A DNA stretch of 64,000 bases, taken from positions 2,326,498 through 2,390,497 of the forward strand of contig JAJVDF010000018.1 in assembly GCA_022410635.1 (NCBI GenBank). The letters are read 5' to 3'. Positions 12,120-51,095 of the stretch are shown here, piece after piece. Below the pieces are notes generated by a model. The model searched no databases and had not been told where the DNA came from. It was given only the letters and a program-made list of their open reading frames with translations. Origin of the DNA: Tretioscincus oriximinensis. Lineage: Eukaryota; Chordata; Lepidosauria; Squamata; Gymnophthalmidae. A program made the translations under genes and the position numbers. Position 1 is the first letter of the stretch, and every line of letters starts with the position of its first letter.

Positions 12120-13350
12120 TGGAGGAGTATTTCCCCTGAACCATTTGGGAGGACTGCCTCCTCTGGGTTTGGCCCCGCCCCAGCCCTCTGATTCGACCAT
12201 GGGGCTGACACGCCCCCACTATATAATTCTGACTTTTCCCCCCATAGCCCCAGTGCTTTTCCTGTCGCTTAGCCAGCCTGATCGAACTCCATTTTCACCT
12301 GCGTCGGCCCCCTCGCCCCACTCCTTATCAGAGTTTAGAGGCCTGGCGGGCAGGACGGAGCCCCAAGACGCCCCGAAGGTCTGGCTGCCTGGTTTTCCAG
12401 ACGTCCTCCCTTCTGGGCTCGTCGGGTTGCGTGGCCACGGCTCATTGGCCGATTAATTCTTTGTTGCCTGAAGATCCATCGGCGGCTCGATCGAGCCTCG
12501 GGAAATTCAAAGGGCCACCTCTGTCCCTGACTGCGTGTCTGGCTTTCCCAAGCCAGACGGAGCCTTCGGCGGCCAGATTTGACTGCAGGGGAAATTCGCC
12601 CTCGGCACAAAGCCACGTGGCATCCCCAGCTCCCCATCAGGGAGCTTTCGGCGGCCAGATTGGGATGCGAGGAGGACCAGCCAGTGGCGCAAAGCCATGT
12701 GGCGTCCCCAGCTCCCTTGGATCTCTGGCTGGAGTTACCGGNGGCTGTGCCGGGTCCGCAGACCAAGAGCCCGGTCCAGATGCCCCCCACCCTGGAGAAC
12801 CAAGGTAAGTTGCCGCTTAGGCAGGTGGCCGATTTGGTTTCGGGGGAGGAGGTCCCCAGGAGGGAAAAGAGGCTTCCCCCCACCGGACCTCGGGATCTCC
12901 TGAGGGGGGGAGCAGACCAGCTGGGATGGAGGGGGGCTTCCCAATGCAGCCCCCTTTCCCGCCTGTTTCCATCTGTGTCCTGGACACAGGACTTCCTTCC
13001 GCCATGTGCCTTTCCTCACCATGTGGCCTGGACCAGGTCAGAGGTGGGAGGCCCTGGCATCCGTCATTTTGGGGCCCCATGCAGTCATGGGTCCTGACCC
13101 CATCTGTCTCTGGCTGCCCAGTGGAAGAATTCCCAGATCTTCTCACTCAGGCCATGTCTACCCTGGATATTGATACAGAATAACCGGTTTGCAACAAGAA
13201 GGCTGCCCAAGCAGCATCACTTCTTCCTCCTCCTAAGGCCTCCCCAGTCTTCGTGATACCGGGACCATTCATGGACAGGATTCTAGAAGAATGGAAAAAA
13301 CCCTTCGGTTCCTCCTAACTTCCACATGTCCCCAAGAAATGGTTTGATGT
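12120..13350 (+). repeat. GC-rich unassigned block, possible DIRS-like retroelement fragment
   Basis: A sharply bounded GC- and CpG-rich block sits in AT-rich intron. It contains a TATA-like ACTATATAATT near 12218 and a diverged tandem duplication with a period of about 82 bases (units near 12561-12642 and 12643-12724, each with TTCGGCGGCCAGATT and AAGCCA(C/T)GTGGC). Near 13255-13330 the plus strand reads PGPFMDRILEEWKKPFGSS then stop. This is loosely like the C-terminal gag region of DIRS-type elements, but the match is weak. Open frames overlap on both strands and are not called as genes. Confidence 0.35.
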
Positions 13351-13544
13351 CTGATAGTGAATAAATCAAATACTTAACCTGTATAACATTGCCTCAGGTT
13401 GCCCCAGGAACTTTTTCACATGAGAGGATTAGTTTCTGCTATTTACCTGTTTTTCTAACCTGCAATTCATCACCTTTCTACAGTTGCATATGCTTTGTCT
13501 TCTCCCATACACAGTTTTCTATAAAATCCTGACCCTGACATTAG

Positions 13545-13640
13545 TACCTCAGCATCTGAAGAAGTAGACGTGTCTACGAAAGCTTATGTCACCCACTTTT
13601 CTCAAGCTAGTCTCAAAGTGCTGCTAGCTCCTTTGCTAAA
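13545..13640 (+). mobile_element. Non-autonomous DNA element fragment (family M)
   Basis: It has CATCTGAAGAAGTAGACG, GTGTCTACGAAAGCTTATG and ACCCACTTTTCT, then AGTCTCAAAGTGCTGCTAGC. The same series is found at 50702-50782 and its far end at 17957-18030. It resembles a very common sauropsid miniature repeat that ends in AGACTAACACGGCT. Confidence 0.65.
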
Positions 13641-14408
13641 CGTATTAGATTTCTTCAATTCATTGTCCATCACATAATGCTGAGTTCCCACCTAGATTCA
13701 TTCCTGACAATTGACTGTTTCGGCTATGGTTAACAAATGTTGTTCACCAGTCTTCATGGAGTATCAGCTTTAGGATAACTATGTTATATCCTTGTGTGGA
13801 AGGCTATAGAAAGGGATCTAAAATGTGTACATGCAAAGATTTATAATAGGTCTGTATAATTTGTCAGGATAAAAGTGGGATTTTATAGTAGCCGTTGAGT
13901 TTCTAATTTTTTTCTTCTTTGCATCATTGCAGTTTTCTGCCCGATTGCTCTTCCTCAGGCCCACCCTTCCAAGAAAAAAAATGATGAGGCAAATGAGAAT
14001 AAAATGCCATTAACTGATAGGTGTAATGGAAAATAAACTCTTCATTAAGTGGAATATAAATATTTTTATTTGAGAAATTACCACAGTGAGTTGTTACTTA
14101 CACAAGTATCTCTGCATTCCTGGAAATTCTTGCAAAAGCAAGGCCTAAGAGCAAAGGGAATAGATTCTTATATCTTCCTTTTCCATAATAATTCTTTTCA
14201 AAATATGATCTCTTGTCAACAACAAGAGTCTTNCTTGTATCAGGGCTGCTGGGTCTTTTGCATTTTTATACCGATATTCTTGTATAAAAGTATAAAGTTC
14301 ACGACTATGTCTATTTACCCAATCTATAGATAACTAAGATCATCAGGTGAGAAGAGTGTGAATAAATACTAGATAATGCTAGATTTCTCTGTCATATATA
14401 ATATAGAC

Positions 14409-14588
14409 CATTGGTTCTAAATGGTGTGTGTGTGTGATTGGCTGCTTCCTGGTGGCTATATGTAAGCCTTTAACAACATGCGTAACCCCCCTTCCCTACA
14501 AATATCAGGATTTTCACAAAGGGGAGGGTGTTGAAAAATTTTCTGCTCCTTGCTGGGGTGGCAGCTTTTAAAATGTTGAGAATCAGTG
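14409..14588. mobile_element. hAT-type miniature element with 8-bp TSD
   Basis: A 180-base element lies between exact ATATAGAC copies (14401-14408 and 14589-14596). The left end reads CATTGGTTCTAAA and the right end read backwards reads CACTGATTCTCAA. The interior has AAATATCAGGATTTTCACAA and GGCAGCTTTTAAAATG, which recur at 21980-22050. It has no coding capacity. Confidence 0.85.
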
Positions 14589-14599
14589 ATATAGACTAT

Positions 14600-16850
14600 A
14601 AATAGTTTAAGCATCATAACCTAAGATTTTTTTTTGCTTGTACTCCAGGAGAAACCTGAATTTTGTCTGATTTATTGAATTAGGATTTTTGGCTACAGGA
14701 TTTTAATTGTATATCTAGCAGAAATGGCTTATTTGTTTAGTACTTTTAATGAGAATTCCTAAAAAACTCTATCCACGACCAGAGTTTTGCACATAATCTT
14801 AAATTGCCTTTTTAAAAATTATGTGAAATTTATTCCTTGAGCATAAGTAATGTACAAAGGAAAAGAGGCACCTTTGTCTTTAAGTAGTTTACAATGAGTA
14901 ACTTAGCTAGAAATAGTTTTTTGTAAAAAATACTATATGCTAAATCCATGTGAGTTTATCTGGAAATATTGTATACCTAATTGCAAAAAGAAAAGTGAAG
15001 GGAGCCACAGAAGAGACTTGCTTCCTAGTATATAACAGTCCCTATTTTTAGAATGAATGAAATCTTAACGCAGAGCAGAAAATGTATTGGAGAATGAGTT
15101 GGGGGTGCTTCAAAAAGAATGTAAATGACTTACACCGTAAAGAAGAGATGTTAGTATTCCTTTAAAATCAAAACGCAATCCCGTTGCAGTGTTTGTCGCG
15201 CAGTGTAAGTATTTACATTAATTTAAAGAAATAGCAACTCTTTATTTAACATGATTATCAATTTCTCATTACTTTTATCTTTTCTGCTTCTTCAAGGAAA
15301 CGTTCTAGTAAATCCAGTTAACCAAATTAGTAAATGAAGTAATGAACTTGAAGTAACCCTGATGATGTCCTTATGAATGTTTTGAAAACATTCAGATTAC
15401 AGCAAGTGGTGATTGTGCGCGAAGTGCGTAAAGTGCGTGAGGTGATTGATATTCACGTTAGGAAGTTAAATTTTCTGTAGAAACTGGTGGATTAGCAGGG
15501 TATGTTAACTGGATGACAAAGCACCTGTGCTTGCAAGGATCCATTTACAGTATCTTCAGCAAAGGAATAAGATTTAGTTATAAGCTCTAAGGACCTGTAC
15601 CAACATGTACATAGAAATCTACTCAAAAATGGTTTTCATTCACATTGGGCTGACCTTAATTCTGTCATTCTACCTTCCAAGGATTGTCTTGTCCAAAGTC
15701 CACTAACAATAAATAGTCTAATATGTATTCTGATTAGTACAGATCTGAATCCATTTTGAGGTCCTAGCTACTGCCTTTTTGCAGTGTTGGAGGCAGATAT
15801 TTGGACTTTTTCAGCTTAGAATTAAGACCAGGAAAGGGAATGGTNGTTCTCCTATCCCTCCCAACCAATCTTATGTATTCTTGTGGGTGTTGCTGAGGTG
15901 GAGATATGTACGAGCAGTAAATGGGCAACTGAAATATGCTATGATTTTCTACTTTCCTTAAACAGGATACTTGTGAAAAATTGGCATACCTTCAATGAAA
16001 GTTGCCTAATGGTTTTAATCTCCTTTAACAAAAACCAGCCAACTAAATATGCACACACGGTATAGCACTGCTGCATGATTCTCCTCAAAACACTTGGTTT
16101 TCTTCTTCCTTTTTTCAGAGCTCTGGGAGGCCGTTTTAGTAAAGTTGCACTCTAGGACAAATATATTTGGCATAAAAAGAATATACTGAGTATGATTCAG
16201 TAGAAAATGAAGGAGGCGTAATGCATTTTTCCCTTTTATGCCAGACAAATACTAAGTATTTTTGTGGGAGTGGGGGGATAACTGTGGTGTGGGGTACCAT
16301 AGAACCTGGGGTATGTGTGAAAGAATATTAAAACAACTGAATTGTTTCATTAGAGCCATGGTGGTTTAATGCAGATGCCTCCTTAAGCGTATCTGAGCAG
16401 TTTGATGCAAAGTTGCAAATGTGTGAATGTTGATCTCAGTTCTTTCTTCCACATGAAAACCATTACAGTGGGCATTTGTTGCCCCTTTGAGTACAGTTGC
16501 ATTTTTGATTTTTTGATTTTGCTTTGCCAATACTCTAATACACAACATTGAATTAGGATTTTGAACTTGGAATGGGACTGCAGCCAGTCAGATCCAAATG
16601 GGCAGGGAGTGTAGCAAGTGGAAAGGAAAATGTCTGAGTTCCCAGAACCAGTCTGAGTAAAGGAATTGTGTGGGAACAGAAAAATCTGTTTAGAAAGTGA
16701 ACACAGTCCCTTTCTTTCTCAAACTGGACAGTAACCTTATTGTTGGTATGCGGCATAGAAATATCCTAGGTTTATCTTTCATGTTTTTCCTGCATAGCCG
16801 GAAATATACTGTACCTTGTTTCCAGATTGGTTATTGTTGTGTTATAAAAT
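14600..16850. other. Intron 1 stretch without recognised feature
   Basis: AT-rich sequence with only short overlapping open frames. A small GTGCG-rich patch lies near 15415-15440. I see no gene, RNA gene or element ends. Confidence 0.45.
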
Positions 16851-16864
16851 GAACTAGAGGGGGA

Positions 16865-17205
16865 GCCTAAATGTGGAAGACAAACAGCACCCGGCACTCT
16901 GCAAGCCAGTGGCTTACGAAGGGGTAACCCAGCAAGGAAAGTGGCTCCCAGCCACTTCCTTCTGGTGTGGCTTTGAACAGCTCTACCCCAGAAATGCAGA
17001 CCTGGGAAGGCAAATGGCACTCAATGCGGTGGGCAAGAGGAGGCAATTCCCAGCTCCCTCCTCCCAGTACTTTGCAACCTGCAAAATTCCTCATACATCA
17101 TAGGAAGAGGGGAAATTCTCACACATACATGTGAAACCTGCAAATGGACAAAGTACGAGCATGATGATGGGTCTTATTTATAAAAAGATCACAAATTACA
17201 TGTAC
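16865..17205. repeat. Unnamed interspersed repeat (family R), copy 1
   Basis: A moderately GC-rich block contains GCAAGCCAGTGGCTTACGAA, GACCTGGGAAGGCAAATGGC and GATGATGGGTCTTATTTATA. The same series in the same order occurs at 41430-41815. Open frames on both strands come from base composition. I do not recognise the family; it may be a non-autonomous DNA element. Confidence 0.6.
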
Positions 17206-17406
17206 AAATTGCTGGGAAACCTATATTGCTCCAAAATTCCTTTAAGTGTGCTTGGAGTTCAAAATCCTATAATGTCTTCTCCATTCTGAAGTTATAAAAA
17301 TATTATCTGTGTGAAAGATTGGAAAGGAAAGGAGATTTACTATGTTCTTTTCAGGACTAAGTATTTCAATGTTCCATTTCAGTGGGCCACCTAGCCATTA
17401 AATATC

Positions 17407-44610
<27,204 letters not shown>

Positions 44611-46138
44611 CACTGCTGTAGTGGCCTTCATTATTTGTTTCTTACTTTTTTTAAAAAAATCGTAATATATAAGTTGTTGCTCTTGTTGGGGGGGAGGGGT
44701 TGAAAGTCTGCAGAAGGGGAAAAATCTCTCACCTGGAGGACACACAAGAGAAGTTGTGGTGTTAGTGAAACTCTTCCAGGACTCTGGAAGATGTTGTGAA
44801 CTGAATCACTGGATCCTTCACCACTTTTGCAGTCAACTCAGAAACGAATTTTGCTACACCGAGGAGTTGTTTTTGATGACTTTGTTATAATCAGATCCCA
44901 CTCATGGTGCTCTTTTGGGCATGTGGAGTACTTGAACAACAGATCCAAGCTTTTCGTCTGATCTGTTGACTCCCCATCTTCCTTTTGTTATTAATTCACA
45001 ATATATGTCTGGCTCTGAATTACTAAAGGCAGATAATGGTAGAAATGTGAACATTACAACTTATCCTCCTTCACTTTGTGGGCAGTTTAACTGTAATTGT
45101 CTCGTAGCATTAACTACCTAGCTACTGTTGAAGAATAATTCTTAAATAATTACTCTTAAGGAAAGAAGAAGATTGGAAGACAAAGAAAGGAAAGGGCAAT
45201 AAAATGTAGAATTTTGTATGGACTTCTTAGGGAAATTATTTTGGAGACCCTATACGCATGGGGAAGGGGGTTCATGTTCCCACCTCCATTTTCACCCTGA
45301 TGCTCAAACCATTCTCTGGGTTAGGAGAGAGAACCCTGAACCTGTGAATTGTCTTCCACTCCTCCATTGTCTTTGTAGGCTTTTTTGATAACATTTTAAA
45401 GGGATGTCTTGACTCTATTGTTTTAAAGCAAAGTGCTGTATCTGTGTTGGGCTTTGGGCTTAATGCTGGTGCCTTCTAAATTTTAAATTACTTTTTTTTG
45501 TCTTAAATGCATTTTGTATATGTTGTACATGTTCCCTTGAAAACCAGCTTTGGAATTATCTGGTGTTAACTTTTTATATAAATGTTTTTTTTAAAAATCT
45601 GCACCATTTCTATTAACAAAGACCCAACAGGTTTCCAGAGATAAAAGAACCAATACTTTTTATATAATTTACCCGATGCTTCTGAACACCCAAAGTGCTA
45701 TTCTGTGTAAACAAAACTTGGAGTAGCTTACATTCAGCAGTGTATCAAATGACTGGAGAAATTTGTCTTCTCATGGTAATCCTTTCTGTGGAAAAACCTA
45801 ATAGCTTTGGCAGCTGAAGACACAATTACAAAAGTGCCTTCTTAAATGAAAGTAGATGGATCCATAGAGGCCATGGGATTGCTTTGCTCACATCAGCCTT
45901 TTAAAATCATTGTGTGTTACATAACGTTTATCTTCATAGAAAATTCATACATGGTGTGCTAAACAATATACGAAACTTACTAGTTTGGTGCTGTATTTTT
46001 GCTATATTTCAAGATGGTATTCATGGGAAAACATTTTAAAGATTTAGCCACCAAGCAACCTCTTAAGCCTTTTCAAATAGTCAGTGGAAAGTTTGTCACA
46101 GTATTTGTGAATTATGTTACTATATATGTGTTGACCTC

Positions 46139-46144
46139 AATAAA
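46139..46144 (+). terminator. PAK2: Poly(A) signal AATAAA, proximal, PAK2
   Basis: AATAAA lies in CTCAATAAAGCTG, 1.5 kb after the PAK2 stop, followed by a GT-rich stretch (TTATGTGGTTACAAGG). Confidence 0.55.
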
Positions 46145-47783
46145 GCTGATTTATGTGGTTACAAGGTTATAGAAGTTGAGGGTCTGAGGTATTGTATCTT
46201 GAAGGGCTTGATTGTCTTAGATTATGTCTCACATCCTTCCCTTTGCCAATAATTGCCTTATTGATGCAACTGAACAGAATGGCCATACTCCAGCCCACAG
46301 TCCATAATCTGCCAGGAGTGTTTATCTAAAAGGGCAACCCACTTGATTTAGAGTGTTTTGAATGTCTTTTGGGTTTTCTTCAGTGATGTCCTAGTCTTGA
46401 GTGATGTTTTAAATGTGATTTCCCCCTAGCCATGGCTTGCAATATTGTTACTATAAAAATTAGAGTAGCAACACCCTTAGTTTTGATATTTGTGACTTAA
46501 ACCCAGAGACTTAAGGATTTTTTTATATGGCCAATTTTAATATTCCTATCACTGGGTCTTTGTCTGTTGCTGGCAATGGAATACAGTGGCTTTTTTAACC
46601 GTAGCAGTGAATAGTAACACTGTTCTGAAAGGTAAAAAACATTAATTTATGTTGTTTCATTAAAAGATATCTGGAATAAGTGTTTCAGAGATTACTCATC
46701 AGAACTTCCCCGATCACTTTTCCTAGAAAGTTCTTGGGCAGTAAAAGAGAACTGAAGGGATTGTGTCTCTCACAGCTGGTATGGTACAAGATGTCAACAT
46801 ATATTTCAAACATCTTATAACCTTGGTTCAGCAGCATAAAAATGACCATTCTTTTCTCACTCACCACTTAGATTGGGATTTTAAAGTTTTACTGGTTCAT
46901 GACTATAACTTAGGAGCACAGATGAGATTCTTGATTCCTAGCTATCCTTCCTATTGAGTATGCCTTAGTTAAATTTCTGAGTCCTGATATGAGTACATAG
47001 TGATTTATGCAACTACCTGTGGTGCTTGCTTTGAATTCATGGTGACTTTGTGAACTTACATCAAATCCTGCAATTCATAATGACTGTGAGCCAAGATTGA
47101 ACGTTGAGAGCCTGGATCAGTTTGAGAGCCTAGATCAAATTGAGTGCAGTTTTGAATGCTCCTTTTGCTGCACTCATTTATTACATTTCTAAAATCGAAA
47201 ACGAGCCTTTACTGAAAAGTCGAAGGGAAGCATTTCATAGCTTCACCGTTCAGTTTGGTATTCAACCAAGTCACCATGGATTGTAAACTGGCTCTATGTG
47301 TACTCGTGTGAATCGGTCTTGAGCACGTTTGCGATGTTACACTGTTATTAATGATGTGAACCGAAGAGTATCTCATTCCATTGAAGCGGGCTTTGGGGGA
47401 ATGAGGAGCTCCCATTTCCCCACCCCAGATGCTGGAAAAGATGTAGCTACTTGCCATAAAGAAGCAGTTGCATTCGCTGGAGAAGTTCACTGTTTAAGCA
47501 AGTGGCTGTTTTATGTGTGCTCCAGAACAGTATGGAGTTACTAAACTATTAAAAGCTAGAGAATTTCTGTCTTCACTCCAGAAATTAAGTACATCTTCTT
47601 GAAACTATTCCTTGTTCCTTGCCTTTCACTTTATTAAATGGAAGTGAAAGTACTGCAAGCTTTTTTATGGTCAGATTTTGTTGCCTTTTGTTTAATTTAA
47701 TCCCCTTCTGTTATTTAATTGTTACTGCAATATTAACTACTGTATTTGATTATGTTTAATGACTTTGTTCTTTCAGGGCTAGA

Positions 47784-47789
47784 AATAAA
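47784..47789 (+). terminator. PAK2: Poly(A) signal AATAAA, distal, PAK2
   Basis: AATAAA lies in AGAAATAAATATTTC, followed about 25 bases later by the T/GT-rich TGCTTGGGTCCTTGCC. It would give a UTR of about 3.2 kb. Confidence 0.45.
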
Positions 47790-47810
47790 TATTTCTAAAA
47801 TGCTGCTTGG

Positions 47811-48520
47811 GTCCTTGCCTTGTCCTTCTTGATTTTAATAGATTTTAAAAAGGAACCTTATTTAAATTAAATTCCCTGAAGGTGGGAAGTGGGAAGGGAT
47901 ACTACTTGTTCTTGTCTTTATGCAAATGTCCTGTGCATTGTTGTAATTGGTGCAAAGACCAACATAGAATCAACCACCTGTAAAAAAGACAGCAGTCATC
48001 AGAGGATAATGAAATGCTTTTCAGTCCAGTGGGGTAAGTACAGCTTCAGCAAAACTGGGGGATCATAGGACAGAAATTCCAGATTAGTTTGGATAAACTC
48101 CTGAAGTTACTTCGTATTTGGAGGCTGTTTCACATACAAAATCCAGGAAACACCAGGTGTGTCCCAATAGTTGACTCATGATCTGGAAATCCTGATCACA
48201 AAAGAGTGCTCTTCTCCATGTTAAAATTGGCAAAAGACCCTGCCTCTCTCTTCCTTGATTTGCTCATTTAAGAAGGGAGGGGTGAACGCTAGAACTTTCG
48301 ATTTTAATGCCCAATATTTGCATAACAGTGAGAAGGAGACAAAGAGTGTGCTGGGTGGGGATAAAGTGTGTGTGTGTGTCTTTCAGCACATATGATCTGC
48401 TTGATGAAAAGTGTGTATTAGAGTTAAGCTACATTACCCTGCTACTATTTTCCATTGATTCCTACGCTGTGTTTTTCTCTCTTATGCTTGACTAGGAGGA
48501 AAATCCATTTGTAACAAGAA
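47811..48520. other. Intergenic stretch after PAK2, no feature seen
   Basis: A short CA/GT run lies near 48366-48381. There is no coding frame with protein-like content and no clear repeat. Confidence 0.4.
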
Positions 48521-48529
48521 ACAGTGGAC

Positions 48530-49090
48530 AGTGTGTGCCATTTTGCAAGTGCACAGCTCTTTGAATATCCTACTAACAATGTGTTCCAATCAAAGCTCCC
48601 TCTGCCTGCTCTTGTTGCTCACCACTCACTGCCGTACTCTCAGATTTTCAGGGTCTTCAGAACCTCTGAAGAGCCAGTAGAGGAGCCTGAGCTACACCTG
48701 GTGCCCAAAACTACCATCAATGCCACTTCTAGGGATGAGTTGCTGGAAACCAACTGGCCGTCCCGGGGATCCAGAAGGATTTGCAGAGTTTCCTTTATTC
48801 CCATGTGAATTTGCTGTAATAGTAAGCAGTAATAGGTTTGGAACCCTCCATCTGGAACTGTGGCAGCTTTGGTTGGCAGGTGCATTTCAGGCACACTGGC
48901 TCATTGGAGGTTCTGAAGACCCTGAAAATCCATGGGTATAGTGATGAGTGGCAAGGAAGGAAGGAGGAAAGGCTACCTTGATTTTTTTGTAGTGCTAGTG
49001 GGAAGTTAGGCAAAGGGGGAAATCATTTCTTGTAATCTCTTTGCTGCATTCTGTGCATACTGAAAAAACAGAAAATGGCACCCACTAGCC
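48530..49090. mobile_element. Long fold-back element with extended inverted arms
   Basis: The left and right parts are inverted copies. The strongest core is GATTTTCAGGGTCTTCAGAA with CCTC at 48640-48663 and its reverse at 48910-48933. Similarity extends outward through CCACTCACTGCC / CCACTCATCACT and ATCAAAG / ATCAAGG to TGTGCCATTTTG (48534-48545) against GGTGCCATTTTC read backwards near 49080. The arms are roughly 120 to 190 bases with about 240 bases between the cores. There is no transposase and no clear target duplication. Confidence 0.65.
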
Positions 49091-49189
49091 CCTGCTCTTA
49101 GTCAAATTACATCACTTGGGAAATAGTTTTTATTGCTTCTCCTCTTTTGTAGTTGCGTGCAGTCTTTAAATAGCTACCACCTTTGGGCT

Positions 49190-49400
49190 TATCCCTGATA
49201 GCCCTGCCTGTCTGCCCCCCTCCCTCCCCCTTGTCTCTTATAATTTGTCTCCATTTTTCTTTTCTCACTTCTATTCTCTTTCTATTTCTCCTCTCTTTTG
49301 TTCTACTTTCTCTTCTACTTTTCCTTCTCCAACTTCTTGGCCTCTGCCACCTCAGAACATTTCCTTTCCACCAACATCTCTCCTGATAAGCCAACCATTT
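49190..49400. repeat. Polypyrimidine-rich tract
   Basis: C/T-rich on the plus strand for about 200 bases (CCCCCCTCCCTCCCCCTTGT, then TTCTTTTCTCACTTC). Such tracts give spurious open frames in several frames; none is called. Confidence 0.7.
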
Positions 49401-50590
49401 CGTTGCACATCCACCCATCAGAGTCTTTGCTTCCTGAATGAGATGCTTATCTAAAGCCCCTTGTGGAATGTATTTATGTAAAGATAATTGCACAAGAGTG
49501 CAACTACATGAGAATTACTTTTGAGAGCTCTGGGAAAAGCAGAGAAACGATTGTGCAGCTGTGCTAAAGGAGACCAGAGGTGCAGGTGTGTGTATATGAG
49601 GCCACAAATACTCGTACACTATGCCTTAAAATGGAGAGTGAAAATGGTTGCTGGAATTCGAATTGGGGGTGGACCCAGCCTTTGTGTTGGATCTTCTCCG
49701 CATTTTAATTGTATGCACACTCTTTCTGCTGCTGCTCGCTTCATCTGCCCTGCATGATCTCAGAAGCACACCCTTCTCCTCCTGTGGGGATCCCTGCCTT
49801 TCTGGCATCTAAGCTTGGCCAGCTGCCTCCTCATTTGGGCTGGTGGGCCTGGCAAGGCTTCCTATCGCCGTTGACCCCCAGCAACACCTTGCCAGCCCAG
49901 AGGAAGAAGAGGAGGCGGCTGCTGGCCAGGCTTGTTTGGATGCCGGTAAGGTAGAGATCCACACAAGGGGGGGCTGTGTGCGTGTGTGAAGTTAAGCTGG
50001 CTGGAGAAAGAAGAGGGTGGATAAAGCTGCAGCTCAACAGAAAGGGAACCAGAGTGCTGTGAAGTCAAGAGTCCTGTTAACATGAATTGCAAGGAACTGT
50101 GCTTGATTCGCATTACAGACCCAATTCTGTTTTCAGCACATATGGTTATGCTGATTGATGGAGGTGAGAGCACTTTGGATTTTAAAGTGTACCACACCAC
50201 ACTAAAGCCCACCACACTGCCATCCCATGTTCGCTCCCATTTTAAAGCGTAGTGCGTTTGCAGCCAGAGAGAGGGAGAAAAAGAAAAAAACACTGAGCAG
50301 CTTTCATTGGAAGTCTTCCATTGGGATTTTTGTCTTCTTTTAAGCAAAGTGGAAAACTGCAATCATAAGCTTATTTCAGCTACTCATCCCCACCTTAACA
50401 ATACCTAGAACAATTGAGCAGGATGGAAACTGTCCTGCAATGGTTGCTTTCACCACACCATGTCTGGTTTTCAACTCCCCCCCCCCCNAAAGTCCAATCC
50501 CTGGCCTCTCAAAGCAAGGGAGTGTGTGGAGACCACAGTTAGAGCCCTATTACAGCCTGGAATACACTTTAGTCTACACTTTAGTCTACT
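49401..50590. other. Intergenic stretch without recognised gene
   Basis: Mixed composition with overlapping open frames on both strands between 49521 and 50362. None has recognisable motifs. A C run with an N lies near 50477-50488. Confidence 0.4.
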
Positions 50591-50785
50591 TCAGAGAAAT
50601 AGCTGTGTTAGTCCAGTAGAAAGTCCAGCAAAGGGGCTAGTAGCACTTGGAGACTAACAGAAGAAAAGTGGATGGCATAAGCTTTCATAGACATCTACCG
50701 GCATCTGAAGACGTAGACATGTCTACGAAAGCTTATGCCACCCACTTTTCTCCTATTAGTCTCCAAGTGCTACTAGCCCCTTTAC
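50591..50785. mobile_element. Family M DNA element, head-to-head fold-back copy
   Basis: The left arm (50625-50698) and right arm (50712-50785) are inverted copies of about 72 bases; each has AAGCTT(T/A)..., (C/A)CCCACTTTTCT and TAGTCTCCAAGTGCTACTAG in opposite senses, separated by GGCATCTGAAGACG. The left flank carries the terminal motif CAGAGAAATAGCTGTGTTAG (50592-50611). The right terminal motif is missing. Related pieces are at 13545 and 17950. Confidence 0.75.
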
Positions 50786-51095
50786 TTTTAGTCTATTCAG
50801 ACAAGAATGCACAATAGCATTTGTCTGGGGCCAATGGTAATTGAAAAATAAACAAGATTAAATTCTGGTCAAAGCTGTCGAGGTGATAAGGGAGTATCTG
50901 TTTCCAACAGAGTTTTTCAAATGTGTTGGTTTTCCCAGAGGTTTCCATGATCCTGTTGATTAGGTACCTGTCAGTAAGTGCCACGTTTACTTAAAAATCC
51001 CTTTGTGTGCAAGAATAACAGCTGGGTAATCTCTATCCCTCATTTCAAGACTGAAATTTCTATCACGCTCTCTATTTCCTTGTGTGATTTCCACC

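Larger units (their letters stand above)
44611..47810 (+). other. PAK2: PAK2 3' untranslated region (extent inferred)
   Basis: No transposon is evident for about 3.2 kb after the stop, unlike the introns, which suggests a conserved 3' UTR. Two AATAAA signals are visible, at 46139-46144 and 47784-47789, so short and long UTR forms are possible. Open frames inside (for example 46763-46957) are short and not protein-like. Confidence 0.55.

Noticed and set aside
12335..13183. Overlapping open frames of 95-182 codons on both strands
   Set aside because: GC-rich, low-complexity translation in all frames, with a tandem duplication inside. Not protein-like.
49107..50362. Open frames of 60-166 codons between PAK2 and AQP12
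   Set aside because: They follow pyrimidine-rich or mixed low-complexity sequence; no conserved motif seen. A lineage-specific gene cannot be fully excluded.
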